From Spiroplasma floricola 23-6 (GTDB taxonomy: Bacteria; Bacillota_I; Bacilli_A; Mycoplasmatales; Mycoplasmataceae), in the NCBI RefSeq assembly GCF_002813555.1, contig NZ_CP025057.1, forward strand, positions 248,001 through 312,000: a DNA stretch of 64,000 nucleotides, written 5' to 3'. The notes beneath the pieces were generated by a model. It ran no database searches and was not told the origin of the DNA. It worked only from the letters and a program-made list of their open reading frames with translations. This document shows positions 11,036-23,880 of the stretch, piece after piece. The position numbers and the translations under genes were made by a program. Each line of letters opens with the position of its first letter. The first letter of the stretch is position 1.

Positions 11036-11309
11036 TATAAGTTTTAATGAAGATAAGTTTATCATTAAAAGAGATACTTTAAAATATGAAATTGAATCAG
11101 ATGTAAAAACATTTACAAGTATTGATTTTTTAGCTTTTTTATATAATTTTGACAAAGATGATAAAATTATAAATAATTTATCAATTGATAGTCTTGATAA
11201 TGAAAAAAAATTGGATATTAATAGAAAATATAATGTATTAGAAAATATCCTTAAAAGCTATTTAGAAGGAATTTTAAAATATTATGAAAAACAAGAAAGT
11301 ACTTCATAA
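11025..11309 (+). CDS. small partner of the PHP-ATPase, unknown
   Basis: 94 residues, acidic, no membrane segment or cysteine. N-terminal 35 residues alternate in a beta pattern (INISFNEDKFIIKRDTLKYE); the rest is helical and ends in a short charged tail. Its ATG lies inside the end of the PHP-ATPase gene behind GGAGGT, so the two are made together, as in two-gene toxin/defence cassettes. No family recognised. A regulator, antidote or subunit are all possible. Confidence 0.55.
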   Translation: MNINISFNEDKFIIKRDTLKYEIESDVKTFTSIDFLAFLYNFDKDDKIINNLSIDSLDNEKKLDINRKYNVLENILKSYLEGILKYYEKQESTS

Positions 11310-11319
11310 AAATTTCAAA

Positions 11320-11398
11320 TAATATATAATATAAATAGTTCACAAGAGATATGTTAGGAAACTAACTTACTCTTGTTTTTTATTTTCTAACATATTTT
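11320..11398 (+). promoter_or_regulatory. ICE leader element copy 3 (promoter plus switchable hairpin)
   Basis: TATAAT at 11325-11330, ACAAGAG / CTCTTGT stem (11342-11348 with 11370-11376), inner GTTAG-GAAA-CTAAC (11353-11366), T run, then CTAACATA (11387-11394) complementary to TATGTTAG. It precedes the 43-residue gene and the pilin-like gene. Confidence 0.8.
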
Positions 11399-11428
11399 TT
11401 AAGGAACACGAATTTCGGAGGAAATACT

Positions 11429-11560
11429 ATGAAATTAAAAAAACTTATATTAAAGAATTTAGCAAAATTAAAATGAATAAAAAAAATAATAAAATTATAT
11501 CTAATTTATTTAATAAATGATAAAAAAGTAAATATAGAAATAGATATTAAAAATGTTTAA
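11429..11560 (+). CDS. very small basic ICE protein
   Basis: 43 residues with a strong ribosome site (CGGAGGAAA, 4-12 nt before ATG 11429). The sequence is Lys/Ile/Leu-rich (MKLKKLILKNLAKLKWIKKI) and could form one amphipathic helix. It overlaps the pilin-like gene by 8 nt (ATG 11553), so besides making a peptide it may serve to couple translation of that gene to leader copy 3. Too short for family assignment. Confidence 0.45.
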
Positions 11561-11891
11561 TCAAATTTTATTTTATTTTTCTATGGGAATAAATTTCTTA
11601 GCTGATTCAACTGAAGCAGGTATTAGTGGAGAGCCTATAAAAGAGTGAGTATTAGGTAAAGTTACTCCAATTTTAGGAATCTTTTCTTTTGCTGTAGTTA
11701 TTTGTGTTGTATTTTGAATTGCAGGATTTTGAATAAGTTATGCAGTTGCAGATGAAGATGCAAAACAAGAAAAAATGGAAAAGTGAAAAAAGTCTTTAAA
11801 AGGAATAGTAATTACATTAATTGTTTGTACATCTCTAGGAACTTTAATGACTGCAATAGGATCAGTTTTTGGAGTATCTATAAATTTATAA
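11553..11891 (+). CDS. pilin-like ICE membrane protein
   Basis: 112 residues. Two hydrophobic segments (about residues 44-66, FSFAVVICVVFWIAGFWISY, and about 88-108) are separated by a short charged loop (DEDAKQEKMEKWKK). This size and two-helix layout, with a hydrophobic N-terminus, is that of VirB2/TrbC-type pilins, and mycoplasma ICEs encode such a protein (Mbov_0395-type). It follows leader copy 3 and a tiny overlapping gene. Trp codons are TGA. The pilin role is inferred from topology and context. Confidence 0.65.
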
Positions 11892-11914
11892 AAGCTAAAA
11901 GTATTAGAAGAATT

Positions 11915-11985
11915 AGTATATAATAAAAATAGTTCAAGAGAGATATGTTAGGAGACTAACTTATTCTCTCTTTTTATTTTTTTAT
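11915..11985 (+). promoter_or_regulatory. ICE leader element copy 4 (variant)
   Basis: TATAAT at 11919-11924, then AAGAGAGA (11936-11943) pairs with TCTCTCTT (11965-11972) around GTTAG-GAGA-CTAAC (11947-11960). Both the tetraloop (GAGA for GAAA) and the outer stem differ from the other copies but remain paired. The distal strand is not adjacent; TTAACATAT at 12038-12046 could play that part. It precedes the 12089 gene. Confidence 0.75.
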
Positions 11986-12088
11986 ACCTTAATTTATGAA
12001 ATTATAATTCATTTTAAAATAATAGAATAAGTTTCACTTAACATATTTTTTTTGGACAATATAAAGAAATATAAGGAGTGAATAAAAT

Positions 12089-12712
12089 ATGTCAAATTAT
12101 ATAAATACACCAGTGTATTCAAATCAATTATCAAAAAAACATATGAATAAAAATAATAAGGGTTTTTATTTCTTAAAATTAAATGCACCTGAAACTTTAA
12201 ATAGTAAAACTATTAAAGAAAAATATGGAAATGTTAAAGCAATTTCTATTATTGTTCCAGATTTTGCTGTTAAAGGTTCAGTAATTGCAAAAGAGTCAGA
12301 TAAAGTTTATAAACTAGATAAAGATAAAGAGGGAAAAGTTGTAGATTTTAATCCTTTAATTTTAGATGAAAATAAGAAAAAAGTAGATGGTAAACATATA
12401 TTAGCTACTGTTTCTTTAAAACTACCAGAAGATGAAAAAGAATTAAATGATGAAACAAAAGTTAAAGTAGTTTTATCAGTTTTCAATGAAGAAACTAAAA
12501 CTTATGAAAATAAACAAATGACTACTTCCTATAAAAAATTAAGTGAAGACTTATTCAAACAAAATACAAAATCAGTTTCAGAGTCAATTAAAAAATATAA
12601 AGATAGTGCTAAAGATATATTTAATGAAGCTGAATTAGCAAAAGAAATAGAAAAAGAAGAAAAAGTTAATAATGTGGAATATGATTTAATTGATGATGCA
12701 ATATCTAGATAA
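12089..12712 (+). CDS. ICE hypothetical protein
   Basis: 207 residues, no Trp, no signal or membrane segment. The first 125 residues are beta-rich with short hydrophobic strands (VKAISIIVPDFAVKGSVIAK; GKHILATVSLKL), followed by a Lys/Glu helical tail ending in an acidic DLIDDA. A beta-rich core with an acidic C-terminal tip is reminiscent of single-stranded DNA-binding proteins, but no SSB signature is visible, so I leave it unnamed. The ribosome site AAGGAG lies 10 nt before ATG 12089. It is transcribed from leader copy 4 and ends at a strong terminator. Confidence 0.6.
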   Translation: MSNYINTPVYSNQLSKKHMNKNNKGFYFLKLNAPETLNSKTIKEKYGNVKAISIIVPDFAVKGSVIAKESDKVYKLDKDKEGKVVDFNPLILDENKKKVDGKHILATVSLKLPEDEKELNDETKVKVVLSVFNEETKTYENKQMTTSYKKLSEDLFKQNTKSVSESIKKYKDSAKDIFNEAELAKEIEKEEKVNNVEYDLIDDAISR

Positions 12713-12720
12713 AATATCCT

Positions 12721-12755
12721 AAAATAGCAAAATTCATATTTTGCTATTTTATTTA
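12721..12755 (+). terminator. terminator-like hairpin immediately before the surface-protein start
   Basis: Perfect 12-bp stem AAAATAGCAAAA/TTTTGCTATTTT (12721-12750) with a TTCATA loop. It ends the 12089 gene but lies 8 nt before ATG 12759, occupying the place of a ribosome site. Confidence 0.75.
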
Positions 12756-12758
12756 CAT

Positions 12759-15700
12759 ATGAAAAAAGTAATATTAAGTTTATTTTTATTTATGAATTTA
12801 AGTTATGTTCCAATAAAACAGTTTAATAATAGTATTCAACAAAAAGAATTAAAAAACAATTTAGAAGACATTTCAAATTATAGTTATGATCCTTCATATC
12901 CTAGTTTCAATTTATATTCAGATTTTTATTCAAGAACTCAAAGACTTTATATTGATAGTGGTAAAGATGATTCATTGCCAAATTGTTCAAATTGTAGTGA
13001 TCAAAGACGTAATAGAGTTAATAATGGAGAATGATATTATTTTGAATGACAAGCAAAGGAAATAAATGTACTAAACTATGCTCCAAATAAACAAGTTTTT
13101 TTAGATAATTATAAAGAGATTAAAATTAGTTTTTATTATAATTACAATACATGAGATGGAGGAACAGGATGAAGTGATAATGATGAAAAAAATATATCAC
13201 CCAGACTAAATAAAGATATAGATTATAATTTTTCATCAAATAGTGGATGAATATATGCACATTCTTATCACAATGAAATTAATAAAGCTCATTTACAAAT
13301 AGAGTTTGGACATTCATGAAGAGGTAATAATTTAATATTAAAATGAAAATTAGGAGCTTCAGTATATTGAAAAGGGGGTTCTTGATATAATCACTCTAGT
13401 TTTGTCATGTTAAGTAAAGATTCATTTCAATTTAAATCAAATTTTAATCAGAATAATTTAAAAAGTAAAATACAAAGTGCTTTGTCTAAAAATTTTACTA
13501 TAAAAAGTGATACATCTCCTGATGTTAGCAATAATGAAAAAAATGGTTTACCTGGTAAACCTTCAAAATCCAATAAAGAATTAGTTATTTCAGAAATTGA
13601 TAAAAGATTAAGAACATCTTTTGGAATAGATTATTCTGCTTGATTTAGCAAACCTATTTTAAAAAGAAATGATACTTTTAATGATGAGAAAAGTTATGTC
13701 TCGATAACTTTTAAAGATGAACAACAAATTTCAGGTTCAAAACAATTTTTAACAAATGTTATAATGCCAGTTAATATTACTTTAACTGATTTATATTATC
13801 AAAGATCCGCACAAAAAAGACTAGTAATTAATCCTGGGAAAATTGTTAATCCAAATTCTCAACTTAATGAATTAATTATTGATAAACCAGAATATGATGC
13901 TAAAAATAATACATTTGTATATCATAATTCTATTGATGTTACTTTTACTGCAATAAGTGAATCTGAAATCTTAACTGTAAATGGTCAAGAAGTTCCTGTA
14001 TTTAATAATATCTATAGAATTAAATTAGATAATAATTTGAATACTTATAAAATTGAAGTAAATGGTATTAAAAATTTAAAAGGTATTACAAAACTAAATT
14101 TAAATATTAATATTCAATCTCTTGCTAATAAATTAAATTATAGGTGAGTTGGTTGAAATCCTAAAGAAAATTTAGAACAAAGTAAATTAATAGAAAAAAC
14201 TTTAGGAGATGGAAAACCAAATCCTGATTATGATCCTTCCATTAATTCCAAAACTGGAATGAGAAATGAATATATTTATATTGAAAGAAATATGAAATTT
14301 CCTTTTTATCAAGACCCCTTAGATAAATTTGGTAACATAATAACTGATTATAAAAATATTAATAAATCTATAATAGCTGAAGCAGCTGTTGCAAATAGTG
14401 GAGTTACATTATTGGAAAAATTTGATAAAGCAAAAATTTATAGAGTTGATAGATTAAAGTTAGATGAAAATTTTAAACTTATCAGTAAACAAGAAAATGT
14501 AAATATAAAGGAAAATGAACAGTGATCAATAGAGGGGCTTTGACATTATGTAATTTATTTACAAGATTATGTTAAAGAAACTATTGACCCTTCAAATCCA
14601 GGAAGTCAAAATATAAATGCAACTAAGGGAAGTACTATTCATAAATTGCTTTATATTTCCAATAAATCAAAAGATTATACAAGATTTACAAGTCTTGATT
14701 TTGTTTCAAAAAATCAATCTATATTTAAATTTTGAGATTCCTTAGCTGGTATTCATTTAAAAAATTATCTAATTTCTTATACAACTATAAATACAAGTCA
14801 AAAAATTGAAGATTTAACTTATGAACAAATTATTATGTATTGAAAAAAATATGTGAGTGACCAAATAAGTCAAAAAATTGATGTACCACAAAATCCTGTA
14901 AGTTATAAAGATTTAAAAAATTTAAATATAAGCAGTTTAAAAATGAATGAAATTAATCCTTTAGAAGTAAAAAATAAAATTATTAATCATGTTAAAAAGT
15001 ATGTAGAGAAGTTTATTAAAAACTCTGTATATAAAACAGACTACATAATATGTGATGAAAATGAAAATCAAATTGAAGAATTAGATTTTCAAGATTTTAT
15101 AAATTTATCAGAGAATAACAAATATAAAAAAATTACTTTATTTATTAAAGCATTAGGCACTTCGTCATTATTAATAGGAAGACAAAATTTCAATATTATT
15201 AATAATAAAGAATTTGAAGAAAGTAAAAACTTTGATTTATCAACAATTAAAGATTTAAAATCAATTAGATATAACTTTACTAATGCTGATAATCAAATAA
15301 AGAGAAACTTTTTAAATAATTATATCTATGAATATGTTAAAAAAATATTGCAAATATATAAACCTAAAAAAATAGATTGAGAATATGAATATGATAAAGA
15401 TTACTATATTTCTTTAAATTCAAGTCAGGGAAAAGATATAAAAGTAGATACTGATTTAGAAAAAATATTATATAAATTTCTTAATTCAAAAACTCAAGTT
15501 GTTTTAGAAGTATTTATAATTTCAAGAGATGAATCAATTAAGTTAAGTGGTTTAACAAATTATAAAATTATTAATGATCCAAAAAATAGTAATGTTGCAC
15601 CTGAAGTTCCTGAACCTCCTTTTAAACCAGAAGTTAGTAAGAAAAATAATATTTCTAATAGAACTGTAAGGTGATGAATAATTCTAATTATTTGTTTTTC

Positions 15701-15767
15701 AATATTACTTTTAATTTTATTTGGAGTTATTTTATGAAAACGAAGAAAAGTAAAAAAAGTAAAATAG
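12759..15767 (+). CDS. large ICE surface protein with signal peptide and C-terminal anchor
   Basis: 1,002 residues. MKKVILSLFLFMNLSYVPI is a signal peptide without a lipobox Cys. The body is Asn/Lys/Tyr-rich with many Trp (TGA). One transmembrane helix lies at about residues 970-993 (IILIICFSILLLILFGVILW), ending in a short basic tail, so the protein is anchored with its bulk outside. Just before the helix is a Pro-rich linker (PEVPEPPFKP). Size, topology and place before the UPF0236 gene match the large surface protein of mycoplasma ICEs (Mbov_0399-type). No Shine-Dalgarno sequence precedes ATG 12759; a hairpin occupies that place. A role in mating contact is inference. Confidence 0.7.
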
Positions 15768-15800
15768 TTTATTTAAAATTATTTTACTTTTTTTAAAACC
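15752..15800 (+). terminator. terminator after the surface protein
   Basis: AAAAAAAGTAAAATA pairs with TTATTTTACTTTTTTT across a short AT loop; it overlaps the last codons of the surface-protein gene. Confidence 0.7.
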
Positions 15801-15852
15801 TTTTATTTTCTTTGAAGTTAAAATTTACCTATAAGAGATTGAAGGTGTATTT

Positions 15853-17262
15853 ATGAGAAAATACAATTTTACAAATTATGAAAAAACAGCCTATTTTAAT
15901 CAAAATATTTATTTTCAAAATTTCGAAGAAAAATTAGTTGATAAAGCTAAAAAAGATATTCAAGAAGAGTTTGAAAAAATAGATTTAAGAATAAGATATG
16001 ACAAAAAGAGAATTGCATGTGGATGACAAATAAAAGATTATAGATATAGAAAAATCAAAACTTTGTATGGTGATGTAAGTTTTTTAAGAACTAGATATTG
16101 AAATAAATTTACAAAGGAAGTTAAAGTTTTAGTTGATCAAGAAATTCCTATTGAAAAGTACCAAAGAATAATACCAAATTTAAAGATAGAAATTTTAAAT
16201 AGAGTTGGAAGAGGTAATAGATATTGTGATATTGTTGACTGCTTAAGGAACAGCAAAATTAGTGAGCAAACAATATCAAATGTAGTTAAAAGATTTAATA
16301 TAGCTAAAGATACAATTGAAGATTTGAGAGGAAAAAAAATAGATGTTTCGAATAAAGAATATATTTATATTGAAACTGATGATACTTTTTCAAATTTTAT
16401 TAAAGATAATAAAAAAACTAATTTTAGAATTAGAATAGCAACTATTCATACTGGTGCAAGAAGAGGTATCCATAATAGAAAATATTTGGAAAATAAGAAA
16501 ATAGACTATATGTTAATTGAAAAGGGTAAAAGAATATCCACATTAGATTATTCAAAAAGAATTAAAGTTTTTATAAATAATCATTATAAAAACTATGAAA
16601 ATAAGCAGCTAGTTATTTTAGGAGATAATGCAACATGAATAAATAATTTGGCATATGAGCTTGGAGGTTTTTATGTTTTAGATAAGTATCATTTAATAAA
16701 AAAACTATCTAGCGTATTTCCTTATAATAATCGCAATAGATTTATTTGTGAAAAATGAAAAAAACCATTTTTATACATAAAAACTTCTATATTAAAAGGT
16801 TTAAGCTATAACTATGTTCTAGATGCTTTAAATGAAGTATTTTTATGATTAGAATCGAACAATGAGAAAGAAAAATTAAGAGAGTTTATTAAATTTATAA
16901 GTTTTATTAAAAGAAACAGTTCTGCTATAAAAAATTATTATAAGAAGTTTGATTCATCATCTCATACTGAAGGACAAGTATCATCTTTTGTAAAACAAAC
17001 ACTAGGTTATGGAAAGAAAATATATGGTTTTAAAACCTTTAGTAATTTATTGAAAATTAAACAAATACATGCTAATGGTTATGATATGTGTGAACTATTA
17101 GAATATGAAATAGAAACTCTACAAATTAATAATTTGGACTATATATATAAAGAAGTAATAGAATACAAAACTATAGGCTTATTATGAAAAGACAAAAAAT
17201 CAGATATTTCAACAAAAGGTTCATGAGCTAAAATAAAACAACCAGGATTTAAAAGAGTTTAA
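15853..17262 (+). CDS. UPF0236/ISLre2-like transposase-related protein, ICE end gene
   Basis: 469 residues in one frame. The N-terminal part (CGWQIKDYRYRKIKTLYGDV, then RTRYW) is the conserved zinc-less core of the UPF0236/ISLre2 group. Acidic residues fit a DDE-type centre: ETDDTF near residue 177, LGDNATW near 256 and an E further on. Mycoplasma ICEs end with such a gene (Mbov_0401-type), believed to move the element. It follows GAAGGTG with ATG 15853. No inverted repeats or target duplication could be found in the 280 nt behind it, so whether it excises this ICE is open. Function of this family in mycoplasma ICEs is inferred from the literature name, not shown here. Confidence 0.75.
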
Positions 17263-17541
17263 GTACGATGTTTCTTGTAAACGTAGTAAAAATTAACATA
17301 GAAATATGTCCTTTTTGTATTAATTTTTTTAAATTATTAGTATTTTATATACATTTTTTTAGAAAAAAATAATATAATTACTTTAAGAAAGCACTTTTCA
17401 TATAGAATAAATCAAATTATCCATAATATATATACCCCACATTTTTTATTCAATCACATCTTATATTTATTAGCATAAAAGTTAAATATTTGGTATTATC
17501 TATAAGTTATTAAATTATTAAAGACTAAATAGGAGAACATT
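17263..17541. other. AT-rich junction between ICE and core genome
   Basis: 279 nt without an open frame. It contains scattered T and A runs and a possible typA promoter (TATAAG near 17501). The right ICE end should lie here, but I see no clear terminal inverted repeat or duplicated target. Confidence 0.4.
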
Positions 17542-19365
17542 ATGGATAAAAAAATAATAAATATAGCAGTTATTGCTCACGTAGATGCTGGAAAATCAAC
17601 TTTAGTTGATGCTTTTTTAAGTCAATCAAACGTTTTTAGAGCAAATGAAGAAGTAAAAGAACAAGTTATGGACAGCAATGATCAAGAAAGAGAACGTGGA
17701 ATTACAATTTATTCAAAGAATTGTGCTATTGAATATAATGGTTACAAAATAAATATTGTTGATACTCCAGGACATGCTGACTTTTCAAGTGAAGTTGAAA
17801 GAATAATGAAAACTGTTGATACAGTAATATTATTAGTAGATTCAGCTGAAGGGCCAATGCCTCAAACAAGATTTGTTCTTTCAAAAGCATTAGAATTGGG
17901 ATTAAGACCAATACTTTTGGTGAATAAAATTGATAAAAAAGATCAAAGAGCTTTAGAAGTAGTTGATGAAGTACTAGAATTATTTATGGAACTTGATGCA
18001 AATGATGAACAAATTGAGTTTCCTTCACTGTTTGGAACAGCACGTGAAGGTATTGTTCAATATTCAATGGAAGAAAAAAGTGATAATTTAGTTCCTTTAT
18101 TTGAAACAATTATTAAACAAGTAGGAAATTATCCAATAGAATTGGCAAAAGAACCTGTTCAATTGCAAATCTCTTCTCTTGCATATGATTCATTTATTGG
18201 AAGATTGGGAATTGGAAGATTATTTAAAGGTGTTCTAAAAGAAGGACAACAAGTTGCAATTTCCAAAAATGATGGAAGTGTTGCAAAAGGAAAAGTTTCA
18301 GGATTATTTATCTATGAAGGGTTAAAAAGAGTAGCTGTAAAAGAAGCTCAAGCTGGAGAAATTGTTGTTATTTCAGGAATTAGTGATTTAACAATTGGAG
18401 ATACAGTATGTGAACAAGACAAAATTGATGCATTACCTCCAATTGTTATTGAAGAACCAACTATGAGTATGAACTTTTTAGTAAATACTTCTCCTTTTGC
18501 TGGAAGAGTTGGTAAATATGTTACTACAAGAAATATCAAAGAAAGACTAGACAAAGAATTAGAAGTAAATGTTGGTTTAAGAGTTGAAACTCTAACTGAT
18601 TCATCTGCTGATGGATTTAAAGTACTTGGTAGAGGTGAACTTCATTTATCTGTTTTAATTGAAACTATGAGAAGAGAAGGTTTTGAATTAGGAATTTCAA
18701 GACCAGAAGTTGTTATTAAAATTGATGAAAAAGGCAATAAGCTAGAACCAATGGAAAAAGTAATAATTGATGTTCCAACAGAATATTCAGGAACAGTTAT
18801 TAATAAACTAAATTTAAGAAAAGGTATAATGACTGACATGGACTCTGATGGAGTAAGAGATAAAGTAACATATCATATTCCAACAAGAGGATTAATTGGA
18901 TTTAAATCAGAATTCACAAATGATACTCGTGGTGAAGGGGTTATGGTTAAATCAAGTATTGGTTATGAAGAATACAAAGGTAAAATTGAAGGAAGACAAA
19001 ATGGTACTTTAGTTTCTATGGCAAATGGTGTAACTCTACCTTATGCATTAAATAACTTAGAAGAAAGAGGTATCTTATTTGTTGGACCTCAAGTTGAAGT
19101 TTATGATGGAATGATTGTTGGATTGCACTCACGTGATAATGACTTAAATGTTAATCCAACAACAGGAAAAAAACTGACAAATACTAGAGCATCAGGAAGT
19201 GATGATTCAGTTAAGTTAACTCCACCAAGAAAGTTTACTCTTGAAGAAGCTTTAGAATTTATTGAATGAGATGAACTTGTGGAAGTAACTCCTGAAGATA
19301 TCAGATTAAGAAAAAAATGACTTTCAGAAAATGAAAGAAAACAACATAGAAATGATCCACACTAG
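17542..19365 (+). CDS. typA: translational GTPase TypA/BipA
   Basis: 607 residues, the usual length. TypA is a ribosome-binding GTPase used in stress and ribosome assembly. G1 is AHVDAGKST (residues 12-20, Ala for the more usual His), the switch segment is QERERGITI, G3 is DTPGHADF and G4 is NKID. Domains II-V and the C-terminal TypA-specific tail (DDSVKLTPPRKFTLEEALEF) are complete. AGGAG lies 8 nt before ATG 17542. It is a single gene with its own terminator. It is the first core gene after the ICE, so it marks the insertion neighbourhood. Confidence 0.97.
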
Positions 19366-19366
19366 T

Positions 19367-19394
19367 GAAAAATTCCATAAAGGAATTTTTTTTT
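19367..19394 (+). terminator. terminator after typA
   Basis: AAAATTCC-ATAAA-GGAATTTT hairpin with a nine-T tail starting right behind the typA stop. Confidence 0.85.
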
Positions 19395-19458
19395 GAAAAA
19401 AGTTCCACTCATATCAATAAAAAATTCTAAATAATCTATATAAATAGGGTTATTATAG

Positions 19459-20832
<1,374 letters not shown>

Positions 20833-20849
20833 TAAAAATATAATTTTTA

Positions 20850-20878
20850 CTCGAACCTTAAAAAGGTTCGTTTTTTAT
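20850..20878 (+). terminator. terminator after eno
   Basis: CGAACCTT-AAA-AAGGTTCG stem followed by TTTTTT. Confidence 0.9.
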
Positions 20879-20903
20879 TTATAATTAAATAAAGGTGATT
20901 TTT

Positions 20904-21794
20904 ATGTTTAAAAAGAAGAAAAATTGAATTTTAATAAGTTTATTGTCAGTTTTTCTAATATATTTTGTAATAATTGCAATTTATGATTATAAAATTGCAT
21001 CAATGATAGGCAATAGTTTTGCAAATAGCTGATTTTCTCTTTTTTTTGATAAAATAGGTGCTCTTGTAGTAATTTTTCCTATTTATATAATTTTTTTGGC
21101 CTATCTTTTAAAATTTATAAGTAGAGAAAAATTTAACAATATATTTAAAATATCAACTATTGTAGTATTTGATTTGATTTATATTGCTCTTTCTTTTTAC
21201 CTATTTTTTAGTATTAAAAACTCTAGCAATGATTTAGCAAATAAAATATCTACAGCAATTATGTGTTTTTTGTTAACATTATTAATTATTTTAATTAGCT
21301 ATATATGAATTAAACTTTTAATATTTAACAATATTGAACAAATAAATAAAATATTTTATTGTGCAAATATTAGTATTATATTTATGCTTTTGTGCTGAAT
21401 AAATTTAATTTTATTTAAATACATATTTGGAAGAAATAGACCAGAAGCAGTAATTGAATTAAAAAACCCATTTCAATATGTATTTCAAATAAACTTTATT
21501 AGACTTGGAAAACAAAGTACAAGTTTTCCTTCTGGACACACAATGGCAATGGGGCAACTAGTTATTTTCATATATTTTGTATCTTTTAAAAATAAAAAGT
21601 GAGAAAATATATTCAAAGTTTTATTATTTTCAATAGTAATAATTTTAACTTTATTAATGGCATGTTCAAGAATGATAATGCAAAAACATTTTATAACAGA
21701 TGTATCATTTTCAATGTTTTTACTTGTTCTATATTATCTTGTATCACCAATAATAGTAGAAAAAATATATAAGAGGATAAAAGCAAATGGCTAA
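20904..21794 (+). CDS. PAP2-family membrane phosphatase
   Basis: 296 residues with about six hydrophobic segments. The three-part PAP2 active site is complete: KYIFGRNRP (K..6..RP, around residue 174), PSGHT (around 211) and SRMIMQKHFITDV (SR..5..H..3..D, around 257). These enzymes remove phosphate from phosphatidic acid, phosphatidylglycerophosphate or undecaprenyl pyrophosphate at the membrane; in a wall-less cell a phospholipid substrate is more likely. AAAGGTGA precedes ATG 20904. It overlaps ruvX by 8 nt. Confidence 0.88.
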
Positions 21795-22209
21795 ATATAT
21801 CGGATTAGATTTGGGAAGTAAAACAATAGGAATTGCCACAAGTGAAGGTTATTTTGCAAATCCAAAAGAAACAATTAGATTTCAAGAGAATAATTTTCTT
21901 GAAGCTGTTACAAAGTTAGATATTTTTCTTAAAAAAGAGGGATTTGAAAAAATAATAGTGGGCTATCCAAAAAACATGGATGGTTCAACAGGACACAGAG
22001 TTGAAATGGTTGAAGAGTTTATCGCTAAAATGGTTGAACAGAAAGTTATTTCAAGTGAATTAATTGAAAGAGTAGATGAAAGATTAACAACAAGAATGGC
22101 AAAACAAGTTATGATTTCAGCTGATTTAAGTAGAAAAAAACAAAAAGAAAATAAAGACCAAATTGCTGCTAAATTAATTTTAGAAACATATATCAACTCA
22201 ATTAAGTAA
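21787..22209 (+). CDS. ruvX: Holliday-junction resolvase-like protein RuvX/YqgF
   Basis: 140 residues, the usual size. The RNase H-like start YIGLDLGSKTIGIATS holds the first catalytic Asp (D8) and the motifs VGYPKNMDGSTG and DERLTTRMA match the YqgF family; D at KDQIAA near the C-terminus completes the acidic triad. Members process 16S rRNA precursors or resolve junctions. AGAGGA lies in the end of the phosphatase gene, which it overlaps. It may be cotranscribed with the phosphatase. Confidence 0.93.
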   Translation: MAKYIGLDLGSKTIGIATSEGYFANPKETIRFQENNFLEAVTKLDIFLKKEGFEKIIVGYPKNMDGSTGHRVEMVEEFIAKMVEQKVISSELIERVDERLTTRMAKQVMISADLSRKKQKENKDQIAAKLILETYINSIK

Positions 22210-22251
22210 GTATATAATTAATTTGTAAATAAGTGGAGGTATAAAGTATAA

Positions 22252-22821
22252 ATGGAAAATCATCCTTTAGTTAAAGAAATTCTATTTTCAAAAGAAGAAA
22301 TAGAAGTAAGAACTAAACAGTTGGCAAGAGAAATTGAAAGTTATTATAAGAGTAGAGATGTAAAAGAAAATACAGTTATTCTTATTGGACTTTTAAAAGG
22401 TTGTATTCCTTTTATGGCAGATTTTATTAAGAATTTTGACCATGAATGTCAAACAGAATATATGGTTGTTTCTTCATATTTGGGAGGAACAAAGACAACA
22501 GGAGAACCTAAAATTAATTTAGATTTAAATATTTCTATTAAAGATAAACATATATTAATAATAGAAGATGTTATTGATTCTGGAATAACATTAGAATATA
22601 TTAAGAATTATCTTTCTTTAAAAGGAGCAAAAGAAGTTAAAGTAGTAACTCTTTTAGATAAACGTGAAGGAAGAAAAGTTAATATAGAAGCTGATTGAAG
22701 TGGATTTGTTATTAAAAATGAATTCGTTATTGGTTATGGATTAGACTATGATGAAAGATTAAGAAATCTTCCTTACGTTGCAGTTTGTGATGTGGACAAA
22801 CTTAAAGACTGAAAATGATAA
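22252..22821 (+). CDS. hpt: hypoxanthine(-guanine) phosphoribosyltransferase
   Basis: 189 residues. It salvages hypoxanthine/guanine with PRPP to make nucleotides, essential in cells without de novo purine synthesis. The PRPP-binding loop is [14 protein letters not shown]; the flexible loop [10 protein letters not shown] and the purine-binding [16 protein letters not shown] segment are in place. Two Trp (TGA) follow near the end. A TATAAT at 22213-22218 and GGAGGT 10 nt before ATG 22252 suggest its own promoter. The stop overlaps the terminator hairpin. Confidence 0.95.
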
Positions 22822-22837
22822 TCAGATATCATTTTTT
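22812..22837 (+). terminator. terminator overlapping the hpt stop
   Basis: AAAATGATA/TATCATTTT hairpin around ATCAGA with a T run; the TGA and TAA of hpt lie in its left arm. Confidence 0.8.
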
Positions 22838-22870
22838 ATTATTTAGTTAGATTTTTAAAAAAGTATATAA

Positions 22871-23860
<990 letters not shown>

Positions 23861-23880
23861 TTTTTAAGGAGGAAATAATT

